Shown piece by piece: positions 1 to 6,132 of a stretch of DNA of 14,519 nt. The position numbers were made by a program, and so were the translations under genes. The stretch comes from Pseudomonadales bacterium (GTDB lineage Bacteria; Pseudomonadota; Gammaproteobacteria; Pseudomonadales; Azotimanducaceae), in the NCBI GenBank assembly GCA_007128525.1, contig SKXG01000013.1:1-14519 (forward strand), given 5' to 3'. Below the pieces are notes generated by a model, which had not been told where the DNA came from, did no database searches, and worked only from the letters and a program-made list of their open reading frames with translations. Each line of letters starts with the position of its first letter. The first letter of the stretch is position 1.

Positions 1-216
1 AACTTTTTCGATCTGGGCGGGACTTCACTGAAGGCATTGCAGTTGAGCCAGATTCTGCGCGATCGACATGGGTTAGCGGTGCAGCTGGTGGACATCTATC
101 ACCACCCGAGCCTGCAGGCGCTGGTGGAGGCCCTGTCAGGTGGTGATGGTCAGGATGCACCAGTTCAGCAGGCTCGTCAGCGCGCTGCTCTTCGACGCCA
201 AAGGATGCGTCGATGA
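1..216 (+). CDS. C-terminal carrier (PCP/ACP) domain of a larger biosynthetic protein, 5' partial
   Basis: The reading frame is open from base 1 and ends at TGA 214-216, leaving 71 visible residues. They begin with NFFDLGGTSLKALQL, the phosphopantetheine-attachment motif of peptidyl or acyl carrier domains; the serine at visible residue 9 would carry the 4'-phosphopantetheine arm. The following IYHHPSLQALVEAL is the usual helix III/IV end of such a domain. After it comes only a short Gln/Arg-rich tail, so the protein ends in a carrier domain with no thioesterase or reductase in cis. Carrier domains hold the growing acyl or aminoacyl chain as a thioester. The stop overlaps the next start (ATGA), indicating translational coupling to the epimerase. 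The parent could be an NRPS, a PKS/NRPS hybrid or a short adenylation-carrier protein; the upstream part lies outside the window. Confidence 0.85.
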   Translation, partial: NFFDLGGTSLKALQLSQILRDRHGLAVQLVDIYHHPSLQALVEALSGGDGQDAPVQQARQRAALRRQRMRR

Positions 217-1124
217 CGCAAGGGCCTATCCTGGTTACCGGCGCCAGCGGTCTGATTGGGTCAGTGCTCTGCGACGCGCTGGCCGATGCCGGAGAGACGG
301 TTCGCGCATTTGATCTGCGGGCCTGGGGTGCCGCGAAGGGGGATGTGCGTGATGCCGATGCCTTGCGCGATGCCGTATACGGTTGCCGCGGTGTTGTGCA
401 TCTGGCCGCGGTTTCTCGGGTACTTGCGGCAGAACGGGCGCCTGAGCAATGCTGGAATACCAATGTTGGCGGGTTGGTAAATCTGCTCGGGGCCTTGAGG
501 TCGCAGAGCAGTCCACCCTGGTTGGTATCTGCCAGCAGCCGGGAAGTTTACGGCAATCAGGCGCGGCTTCCTGTTGCTGAGGACGCCATGCTGCAGCCAA
601 TCAACACTTATGCGCATTCCAAGGTCGTAGGCGAGCGGCTCGTGGCGCAGGCGGCTGCAGGTGGGTTACGAGCCATGACTGTCCGTTTCTCCAATGTTTA
701 TGGTCGCAGCAATGACTATCCGGATCGCGTGGTGCCGGCATTTGTCCGGGCTGCGCTGCAAAGAGAACCTTTGCAGGTGCACGGTGGGCATCAGCGCTTC
801 GATTTTACTCAGGTTGATGATGTCGTGCGTGGTGTGGTGCAGCTGGTCGCAAAGTTGGACAGCAATACTACACTACCACCGGCGCTACATTTTGTTGGCG
901 GCAGGGCTTTGTCGCTAGAACAGCTTGCGCTGTTGATCAGGCGCCTATGCGATAGTGAGTCCCCGATTCTCAACACGCGAGCCAGCGGGTTGCACGTCAG
1001 TCAGTTTGTCGGCTGTGGCCGCCTTGCACGAGATTGGCTGGGCTGGTCGGCCCAGACCAGCGTCGAAGCCGGCATCTCTGCGCTGGCTCAGGACTTTAGT
1101 CAGGCAGTCCAAGTACACGCTTAG
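213..1124 (+). CDS. NAD-dependent epimerase/dehydratase (extended SDR family)
   Basis: A 303-residue extended short-chain dehydrogenase/reductase. The N-terminal Rossmann motif is VTGASGLIG (G10, G13, G16), with D34 at the end of the second strand, typical of NAD(H) binding. GDVRD (43-47) and VVHLAA (61-66) are further nucleotide-binding landmarks. The catalytic set is SASSREVYG (Ser108/109) and YAHSK (Y133, K137). RFSNVYG and the late substrate-domain pattern recall UDP-glucose 4-epimerase/dTDP-glucose dehydratase relatives. Family members change nucleotide sugars or other hydroxylated substrates by NAD-dependent oxidation and reduction; the substrate cannot be read here. Its start overlaps the carrier-domain stop by 4 bp, so it is probably a tailoring or sugar-supply enzyme of the same operon. 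Its last 29 bp overlap the convergent acyl-CoA dehydrogenase gene. It ends with TAG. Confidence 0.88.
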   Translation: MTQGPILVTGASGLIGSVLCDALADAGETVRAFDLRAWGAAKGDVRDADALRDAVYGCRGVVHLAAVSRVLAAERAPEQCWNTNVGGLVNLLGALRSQSSPPWLVSASSREVYGNQARLPVAEDAMLQPINTYAHSKVVGERLVAQAAAGGLRAMTVRFSNVYGRSNDYPDRVVPAFVRAALQREPLQVHGGHQRFDFTQVDDVVRGVVQLVAKLDSNTTLPPALHFVGGRALSLEQLALLIRRLCDSESPILNTRASGLHVSQFVGCGRLARDWLGWSAQTSVEAGISALAQDFSQAVQVHA

Positions 1125-2280
1125 CAATGATGTTCCTTTGAATCTCATTGCTCCCACTGTAGATGGAGGCAGCACGCTCTCCGAGCCAGGTGCGGGTGCC
1201 TTCCAGCTCTTCTTCTGTGAAGGCCTCGCCCTCCCAGCCTACACCGCGAAATCCCCGCAGCTTGACGAGGAGGCTTGAGCGTTGCTGCTGCAACTCTGTG
1301 CCGTACATCTTGAATATTGATGTTGCGGGGCCTGGTGTCTTGCCGTCGCTGGCTTCCTCCACCGCACGCCGCTGTGTGAGCCGGAAGGCCTCGCTGTTCA
1401 TCTGGTACTGGGTGACGTTGGCGCGGTACATAGGATCGGCAATCCGACCCTGATCGTCACCAAGATACTCTTTGGCCACCTCACTGAGGCTGCGCCTTGA
1501 GGCGTCACGTGATCGACCGCCAGCCAGCGATTCAATGCCAGAGCGCTCATGCTGGAGCAGGCGCTTGCCGACGGTCCAGCCCTTGTTCATCTCACCGACC
1601 AGGTCATCTTTGCTGGCAATTGCATTGTCGAAGAAGGTCTCACAGAAGGGGGAGGCGCCACTGATCAGGCGGATGGGTCGCACGCGGACGCCTTCCTGGT
1701 CCATGGGCAACAGCACGAAGCTGATGCCCTCGTGTTTCGGTGCATCCGGGTCGGTACGGACCAGTGCGAACATCCAATCCGCGAAGTGGGCACCGGAGGT
1801 CCAGATTTTCTGGCCGTTGATGACGAAATGATCGCCTTTGTCTTCGGCGCGTGTGCGCAGGCTGGCGAGATCGGATCCGGCGTTCGGTTCGCTGTAGCCC
1901 TGGCACCAGGCAACTTCCCCGCGAATGATCCGTGGCAGGTGGCGTTGCCGTTGATCTTCAGTGCCGAACTCGAGCAAGGTCGGACCGATCATTGATGTGC
2001 CCATACCCATCAATGGTGCCCTGGCATTGATGCGGCGCATCTCTTCGAGCAGGATCAGGTACTGATCCTTACTCAGTCCGCCACCACCATAGGCTTTCGG
2101 CCACATCGGCGCTGTCCAGCCTCTCTCGGCCATGCGTTCAAGCCAGAGCCTGGTGTCTGCATCCTCTATCTTGACCTTGGTGCTGCCGGTAGGGACCTGT
2201 CCCGGACCACGTGCGCCCGGTGGACAGTTCTCTTCCAACCAGGCACGGGTCTCGGCGCGAAAAGTAGCAAGTTCACTCAT
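1096..2280 (-). CDS. Acyl-CoA dehydrogenase family protein
   Basis: A 394-residue flavoenzyme of the usual ACAD length. Family blocks are WCQGYSEPNAGSDLASL (125-141, the FAD/substrate signature), GQKIWTSGAHFADW (156-169) and the C-terminal SIYSGSNEIQRNIIAKRVLGLP. ACADs form the alpha,beta double bond of acyl-CoA thioesters and pass electrons to ETF. The Glu used as base by medium-chain ACADs (YEGT) is Ser here (YSGS). Glu245 in QHERSGI lies about where isovaleryl-CoA dehydrogenase has its base, so the enzyme may be active with that geometry; this is inference. I chose the ATG at 2278-2280 because GGGAGGG lies just upstream on the coding strand; a start 45 bp earlier would bury that site inside the coding region. 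The gene converges on the epimerase and overlaps its last 29 bp. The substrate is unknown. Confidence 0.9.
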   Translation of the reverse strand: MSELATFRAETRAWLEENCPPGARGPGQVPTGSTKVKIEDADTRLWLERMAERGWTAPMWPKAYGGGGLSKDQYLILLEEMRRINARAPLMGMGTSMIGPTLLEFGTEDQRQRHLPRIIRGEVAWCQGYSEPNAGSDLASLRTRAEDKGDHFVINGQKIWTSGAHFADWMFALVRTDPDAPKHEGISFVLLPMDQEGVRVRPIRLISGASPFCETFFDNAIASKDDLVGEMNKGWTVGKRLLQHERSGIESLAGGRSRDASRRSLSEVAKEYLGDDQGRIADPMYRANVTQYQMNSEAFRLTQRRAVEEASDGKTPGPATSIFKMYGTELQQQRSSLLVKLRGFRGVGWEGEAFTEEELEGTRTWLGERAASIYSGSNEIQRNIIAKRVLGLPD

Positions 2281-2365
2281 GGTTCCCTCCCCAAAGACAC
2301 AGTAAGGCATTTTGCCATCCGCCATTTACCTTTAGGTCGGGTTGATTTGCAAGTCAGTAGAGTGG

Positions 2366-2395
2366 GGCATGCAGGCCGCGCACGGCCCGCATGCC
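2366..2395 (-). terminator. Candidate terminator hairpin after mgtE
   Basis: An inverted repeat lies just beyond the mgtE stop: GGCATGC pairs with GCATGCC and GGCCG with CGGCC around a 4-nt loop. The one imperfect position forms a U.G wobble in the minus-strand RNA but an A.C mismatch in the plus-strand RNA, so it suits the mgtE transcript. No U-tract follows, so intrinsic termination is uncertain; it may only protect the 3' end. Confidence 0.45.
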
Positions 2396-2401
2396 ACGGC
2401 T

Positions 2402-3757
2402 TCATGCTGCAGGCAGCGTGAGAACTGCCGTAGCGATGCTGAAGTAGATCAGAATGCCGCAGATGTCCGCGATCGAGGTGATCAGCGGCGCGCTGGCTGT
2501 TGCCGGATCGAATTTCAGACGCTCCAGCAGGAACGGCAATACCATGCCGATCATGCTGCCGAAAATGACGACGCAGACCATGGCCAGAGCAACCACAGTG
2601 CCGACTTCCGGGCCGCCACGCCACAGCCCCAGGCCCCAGACGGCCAGTCCCATCGTGATGCCCAGTGCGGCTGCAACGCCAAGCTCTTTGCCCCACAGCC
2701 TCAGCCAGTCTTTCGGGCGTACATCACCGATTGCCAGTGCCCGGACCATCAGTGTCGCGGACTGTGAACCGGCATTGCCACCAGAGTCGACAATCAATGG
2801 CAGGAAGAAGACCAGTGCGATCACGGCTTCGATGGTCTCTTCGAAGTACGCGATGGCAGCACCACCAAAGATGTTCATGAATACCAACAGGACCAGCCAG
2901 CCAACCCGCTTGCGATACAGCAGTGATGGCCGGGCATCGCGCAGGCTCATGGTTAGCAGGCCGGTACCCCCGATTTTGTGGAAGTCCTCGGTGGTCTCTT
3001 CTTCCAATACATCCATGACGTCATCGACAGTGACCACACCGTGCATGACGCCCGTGCGATCAACGACCGGCATGGCATTGATGTCATAGCGTTGGATCAT
3101 GCGCGCGGCTTCAGTCTGGTCATCGGCAGTCATGACGCTGACTGCCGGGCCGGACATCAAGGATTCGACACGGGTGTCGGGTGACTCCAGAACCAGCCGT
3201 TTCAGGCTGATGGTGCCTTGCAGGCGTCCTTGCGGATCTGTCACATAGATGGTGTTGATCGTTTCGCCCGGATCACCCAGTGCGCGCAGCGACTGCAGAG
3301 CTTCCTCCAGGGTCCAGTCCGGACGCACGGTCACGAACTGTGTCGTCATCAGACGACCTGCGCTGTGCTCAGGATATCCGAGCAGCCGCAGTGCCTGCTT
3401 GACGCTCTCGGGGCGCAGCAGCTTCAGAATTTCTTCGCCTTCATCCTTGTTCAACGCTTCCAGCAGACGGGTCAGATCGTCCGGGACCAGATGCTCAAGA
3501 ATGTAGCGGCCATCCGCCGTATCCATTTTCTGCAAGAGCGGATACTGCGCCTCAACGGGCTCGATGTACGCAAAGACGTCGGCCCATCGCTCGCGTGACA
3601 GTTCCTGAAAGGCGCGCAGCGTGACTTCGGCCTCAAGGCCATGCAAGGCTTCGGCAATGTCCTGGACGTGTAGCTGTTTGAACTGCTCTGCAAGATCGCC
3701 CCAGGCTTCGCGGTCAATCAGCTCTCTCAGCAGGTAGATTTCAGTTGTTTCTTCCAT
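2402..3757 (-). CDS. mgtE: Magnesium transporter MgtE
   Basis: A 451-residue Mg2+ channel/transporter of the inner membrane with full family architecture. Residues 1-130 are the acidic helical N domain. Two CBS domains follow (about 135-192, from AGRLMTTQFVTV, and 195-253, from RVESLMSGPAVSV), then the connecting helix and a transmembrane region of about five helices (285-451). The pore-region motif VDSGGNAGSQSATL (323-336) is present, and D431 in SIADICGILIYF matches the conserved pore aspartate of MgtE. In characterised members Mg2+ bound to the N and CBS domains closes the channel. The start at 3755-3757 is supported by GAGGAAG 6 nt upstream. That Shine-Dalgarno site overlaps the stop of a 40-codon ORF, and a long structured leader with a strong promoter lies further upstream. 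Confidence 0.96.
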   Translation of the reverse strand: MEETTEIYLLRELIDREAWGDLAEQFKQLHVQDIAEALHGLEAEVTLRAFQELSRERWADVFAYIEPVEAQYPLLQKMDTADGRYILEHLVPDDLTRLLEALNKDEGEEILKLLRPESVKQALRLLGYPEHSAGRLMTTQFVTVRPDWTLEEALQSLRALGDPGETINTIYVTDPQGRLQGTISLKRLVLESPDTRVESLMSGPAVSVMTADDQTEAARMIQRYDINAMPVVDRTGVMHGVVTVDDVMDVLEEETTEDFHKIGGTGLLTMSLRDARPSLLYRKRVGWLVLLVFMNIFGGAAIAYFEETIEAVIALVFFLPLIVDSGGNAGSQSATLMVRALAIGDVRPKDWLRLWGKELGVAAALGITMGLAVWGLGLWRGGPEVGTVVALAMVCVVIFGSMIGMVLPFLLERLKFDPATASAPLITSIADICGILIYFSIATAVLTLPAA

Positions 3758-3767
3758 GGCAGCTTCC

Positions 3768-3890
3768 TCAAATCAATTTGACCGGCACGCTCATTAAAAT
3801 CGTCCAGTTCAGGCCGCCAGCGCCATGGGCGATGGGGCTCAGGCATAGCATGGCTGCAGGCAAGGCAGCCGTGAACAAACGCTTTCGCAT
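3768..3890 (-). CDS. Possible 40-aa secreted or leader peptide upstream of mgtE
   Basis: A 40-codon ORF beginning MRKRLFTAALPAAMLCLSP. It has a basic start, a hydrophobic core and an IAHG-A stretch that looks like a signal peptidase I site, leaving a tail of about 17 residues. Its TGA (3768-3770) overlaps the GAGGAAG ribosome site of mgtE, whose ATG follows 10 nt later, so coupled translation is possible. Upstream of its ATG only a weak GGGAAA is visible. It may be a regulatory leader peptide, a small secreted peptide, the remnant of a larger gene, or chance. I recognise no family. A longer in-frame start at 4061 would run through the structured leader and is not favoured. Confidence 0.3.
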   Translation of the reverse strand: MRKRLFTAALPAAMLCLSPIAHGAGGLNWTILMSVPVKLI

Positions 3891-4168
3891 ATGAATGTTT
3901 CCCGTCTGCGGGCGCAGAGACGCTCTCAGCACAGTTGTGCTGATGGTTACAAACGAAAGCAGGGTTTGAGGAGAATTCCGACCAGGTTCGCCGCCTGCAA
4001 AGTCGATCGGAATTCGCACCAAGCCACGCTTCCCCCTGTCCGACGGGAAGCGTGCTGGCACCTTGGAGGGCTGGAGGACGCTTACCGTTCGGATGCGCTT
4101 CGCAGTGCGGTGCTGTTAAAACGCCAACTGCAAGGTTCCAAGTAAGAGATTCCTCTGTAGAAAAGGCG
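3891..4168 (-). ncRNA. Structured 5' leader of mgtE, candidate riboswitch or regulatory RNA
   Basis: This gap of about 300 bp holds no convincing gene, but read on the minus strand, downstream of a strong promoter, it is dense in inverted repeats. In transcript order: a long-range stem GGAACCTTG (4131-4139) with CAAGGTGCC (4057-4065), one mismatch; a 10-bp perfect stem CACGCTTCCC (4045-4054) with GGGAAGCGTG (4025-4034); a 9-bp stem GAATTCCGA (4007-4015) with TCGGAATTC (3973-3981), holding an inner CAGG/CCTG hairpin; a 7-bp stem TCAGCAC/GTGCTGA with an AACT loop (3926-3943); and TCTGC/GCAGA (3905-3918). None has a terminator-like U-run. It does not match the M-box or yybP-ykoY consensus as I know them. 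Its position suggests control of mgtE; the ligand and mechanism are unknown. It could also be an independent small RNA. Confidence 0.5.
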
Positions 4169-4174
4169 GGCGCG

Positions 4175-4202
4175 ATTATACGCGTGAGCTGATGTCAGTC
4201 AA
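4175..4202 (-). promoter_or_regulatory. Near-consensus sigma70 promoter for the mgtE leader
   Basis: On the minus strand TTGACT (4197-4202) and a perfect TATAAT (4175-4180) are separated by 16 bp, predicting a transcript start near 4168. The -35 box overlaps the TGA of the upstream DUF1622 gene (4199-4201), so mgtE has its own start site rather than depending on readthrough from that gene. Confidence 0.75.
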
Positions 4203-4573
4203 CGGATTGGCGTTTCGCCTTGCTGCTTGCGCCATTGTTCCCATGGCCAGCAGCCTTCGATTTCGACATGCAGTGCCATCGTCAGAAACGTGCGAACCAG
4301 CACTACCACTGCCAGAATTGAAATGTTTTCCACGCTGTGGTCAAAGGTGATGGTCTTGATAATGTCTGCAGCGATCAGAAAGTCCAGGCCCAATATAATG
4401 GAGCGACCCGTCCGGTGGCGGAACTCTACATAGGCGGTATGGGTGGATATCTTGCGGCAGTGCTTCAGGTACAGCAGTCCAGCCAGAATAAAGCCGCCAA
4501 CGATGAACAGTACACCGCAGGCCTCCAGGACGTAGGCGATCCAATGGGCGGTGCTCAGGAAGTCGAATGACAT
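4199..4573 (-). CDS. DUF1622 family membrane protein
   Basis: A 124-residue protein with three predicted hydrophobic segments (about 12-35, 57-72 and 83-103). The block GRSIILGLDFLIAADIIKTI (57-76), VRTFLTMALHVEIEG and the closing WPWEQW match the DUF1622 family as I know it. These are small inner-membrane proteins of unknown function. The start at 4571-4573 has AGGA about 7 nt upstream. It is divergent from the universal stress protein gene, with a 210-bp shared upstream region, and is followed by the mgtE leader promoter, which begins inside its stop codon. Nothing in the sequence gives a biochemical role; the neighbouring ion-transport and stress genes only hint at membrane homeostasis. 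Confidence 0.8.
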   Translation of the reverse strand: MSFDFLSTAHWIAYVLEACGVLFIVGGFILAGLLYLKHCRKISTHTAYVEFRHRTGRSIILGLDFLIAADIIKTITFDHSVENISILAVVVLVRTFLTMALHVEIEGCWPWEQWRKQQGETPIR

Positions 4574-4733
4574 GCGAAGGTCCTGGTGATGGATTATCGA
4601 GCGAGTTAAGGTGGAGCCTGATCATCAGACAATACGGGTTTCCCATAGGGTGGCTGTGGCTCGCCCGGGCTATACCACCGTAAACTTGTGCGGCAATATG
4701 GCACAGGTGAGTTTTCCATACTTCCACGGCAAG

Positions 4734-4746
4734 CGATCATTGATCG
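4734..4746. promoter_or_regulatory. Small palindrome in the DUF1622/stress-protein divergent region
   Basis: CGATCA-T-TGATCG is a perfect 6-bp inverted repeat around one central base, 37 bp before the stress-protein start and within the 210-bp divergent spacer. It could be an operator, but a palindrome this short also arises by chance. I see no convincing -10/-35 pair elsewhere in that spacer. Confidence 0.2.
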
Positions 4747-4783
4747 ATTCGAAGTCCGTGGCACCTGCGACAGGAGGGCGCAT

Positions 4784-5614
4784 ATGGCTGGTCCGCAGCT
4801 GAAGAAGATTTTTTGTGTGATCGACCCGACGACCAACAACCAGCGGGCATTGACCCGGGCTGCGTCAGTCGCTCGGAACAGTGGCGCTGAGATTCACGCC
4901 CACCTGTGTTTCTCTGTGCCGAGCGGGGTGCGGGCCAACGATCGCGACAGCTTGCGCGAGGCCGAGCAGAGCCGCCATGAGGCTTGGCTGGAGCGCCTGG
5001 TGGCGCCTTTGACCTCGGAAGGCCTGACCGTCACCACCGAGGTTGAGAGCGAAGAAGACTGGCGCGCTGCACTGATCGAGGCGGCGAAGCGCATCAAGGC
5101 CGACTTGATCGTGCGCTCGAGTTTTCGGCGCTCGGCTTTGCAGCGCCGAGTGTTGAAGACAACGGATTGGGCGCTGCTGCGCGAAGCCCACTGCCCGGTG
5201 CTGCTGGTCAAGACAGACCGGGTCGGCAAGCTGGAGAAGGTGCTGGTGTCACTCGACATCAAAGACAAGGATGAGGCGCACAAGAAGCTCACCGACCTGC
5301 TGATCGACCATGCACGCAGTATTGCCGAACGCTCCAATGCAGAACTGCACGCCGTCAATGCCTATCAGGGTTCCATGAACTTCGTGCATCCGCCGGACCT
5401 GGCCAAGCGTGTCGGCATCGAACGGTCCCAAGCCCATGTCGGCGATGGTTCTCCGGAAGCCATCATTGCCAACGTCGTTGAGAAACTTGGCTCACCACTG
5501 GTCGTCATGGGGTCGCTGGCGCGTAAAGGTGTCTCGGGAATCGTGGTCGGCAATACCGCAGAGCGAATTCTGGACGACATCAATGCCGATGTGATGGTGG
5601 TCGTTAAGCGCTGA
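4784..5614 (+). CDS. Tandem universal stress protein (UspE-like)
   Basis: A 276-residue protein with two UspA domains. Domain 1 covers about 7-145, from KKIFCVIDPTTNNQRAL to HCPVLLVKTD. Domain 2 covers about 150-276, from EKVLVSLDI to ADVMVVVKR. Domain 2 keeps the family end block VVMGSLARKGVSGIVVGNTAERIL (240-263), a variant of the G-2x-G-9x-G(S/T) nucleotide-binding motif in which GNT replaces the GS of ATP-binding members, as in E. coli UspE. The matching block of domain 1 (RSSFRRSALQRRVLKTTDW) is degenerate. Such cytoplasmic proteins help cells survive stress and stationary phase; the mechanism is not known in detail. The start at 4784 is chosen because AGGAGGG lies 7 nt upstream, although the frame is open to an earlier ATG at 4688. 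The length is close to the roughly 316 aa of UspE. Confidence 0.9.
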   Translation: MAGPQLKKIFCVIDPTTNNQRALTRAASVARNSGAEIHAHLCFSVPSGVRANDRDSLREAEQSRHEAWLERLVAPLTSEGLTVTTEVESEEDWRAALIEAAKRIKADLIVRSSFRRSALQRRVLKTTDWALLREAHCPVLLVKTDRVGKLEKVLVSLDIKDKDEAHKKLTDLLIDHARSIAERSNAELHAVNAYQGSMNFVHPPDLAKRVGIERSQAHVGDGSPEAIIANVVEKLGSPLVVMGSLARKGVSGIVVGNTAERILDDINADVMVVVKR

Positions 5615-5623
5615 CCTGAACTC

Positions 5624-5667
5624 CGGGGCCTGAGCTCGGGAGCCTGAGCACGGGGCCTGAGCACGGG
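5624..5667. repeat. Imperfect 13-14 bp tandem repeat
   Basis: Three copies of a CGGGGCCTGAGCA-like unit, plus a partial fourth (CGGG), follow one another directly after the universal stress protein stop. The units differ at one or two positions. No protein-coding role is apparent. Confidence 0.7.
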
Positions 5668-5671
5668 AAAG

Positions 5672-5693
5672 GGGGCTGGCGTGAGCCAGTCCC
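5672..5693 (+). terminator. Candidate 3' hairpin after the universal stress protein
   Basis: GGGGCTGGC pairs with GCCAGTCCC (one G.U pair in the plus-strand RNA) around a GTGA loop. It lies 58 bp after the stress-protein stop. No T-run follows, so it is at best a weak or Rho-assisted terminator. Confidence 0.35.
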
Positions 5694-5751
5694 ATCCCGG
5701 CTGGTCCCGCAAGGCCCCAGCGGCTGGCGACTTCAATGTGCGCGAAAATCT

Positions 5752-5796
5752 GCCCGATATCGGGCAAACTCCTTGGCAATTTCACCTGCGCCAAGG
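5752..5796. promoter_or_regulatory. Two inverted repeats upstream of the 93-aa gene
   Basis: GCCCGATATCGGGC (5752-5765) is a perfect 14-bp palindrome. Six bases later CCTTGGC (5771-5777) pairs with GCCAAGG (5790-5796) across a 12-nt loop. Both lie within 60 bp of the start of the next gene, where an operator or a translation-controlling hairpin could act; the second would bury the AAGGA that precedes the start codon. The role is inferred only from position. Confidence 0.35.
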
Positions 5797-5808
5797 AAAC
5801 TCCCTCCC

Positions 5809-6090
5809 ATGTCAGACCAGATACAGCAGCCTGACCTGCGCCAGCTGGCCGATCATCTGGCTGTGCTGGCCGGCCTGCCAGCTGATCGTGCGTATCGGGT
5901 TCTGACCGAAGTGCTCAGCTTCCTTGATGAGACCCCCGACGCCTTTGTGCGTCGGCGTCATCAGGTGCTGCAGCATGAAGGGCTCAGCAACGCCGACATA
6001 TACGTTCGGCTGCGGCAGGAACTCGGGCAGTTGCGCTTTCGGGCGCCCGAGTACAGCGAGCGGCAGATCCGGCGTCTGGTTTACGGTTGA
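5809..6090 (+). CDS. Hypothetical protein upstream of glmS
   Basis: A 93-residue soluble, mostly helical protein that I do not recognise. It has no signal peptide or membrane segment. The second half (HEGLSNADIYVRLRQEL, then YSERQIRRLVYG) has the look of a small helix-turn-helix or helical-bundle unit with many Arg residues, but no DNA-binding family can be named. The ATG at 5809 is chosen because the frame upstream runs through the inverted repeats; AAGGA lies about 12 nt away, farther than ideal. The gene ends 42 bp before glmS on the same strand with no terminator between, so co-transcription with glmS is likely. A DNA-binding regulator of cell-wall precursor supply is one possibility, without direct support. 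Confidence 0.65.
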   Translation: MSDQIQQPDLRQLADHLAVLAGLPADRAYRVLTEVLSFLDETPDAFVRRRHQVLQHEGLSNADIYVRLRQELGQLRFRAPEYSERQIRRLVYG

Positions 6091-6132
6091 TCGCATAGCT
6101 GCCGGCTGGTCCGGCGTGTCAGGGAGGTTTTC

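Noticed and set aside
3901..4168. RNase P RNA, tmRNA, SRP RNA, TPP or FMN riboswitch in the mgtE leader
   Set aside because: The conserved cores of these RNAs, as I know them, are absent. The region is kept only as an unassigned structured leader.
4688..4783. 32-residue N-terminal extension of the universal stress protein
   Set aside because: The ATG at 4784 has a strong AGGAGGG at proper spacing and matches where UspA domains begin; the extension shows no conserved features.
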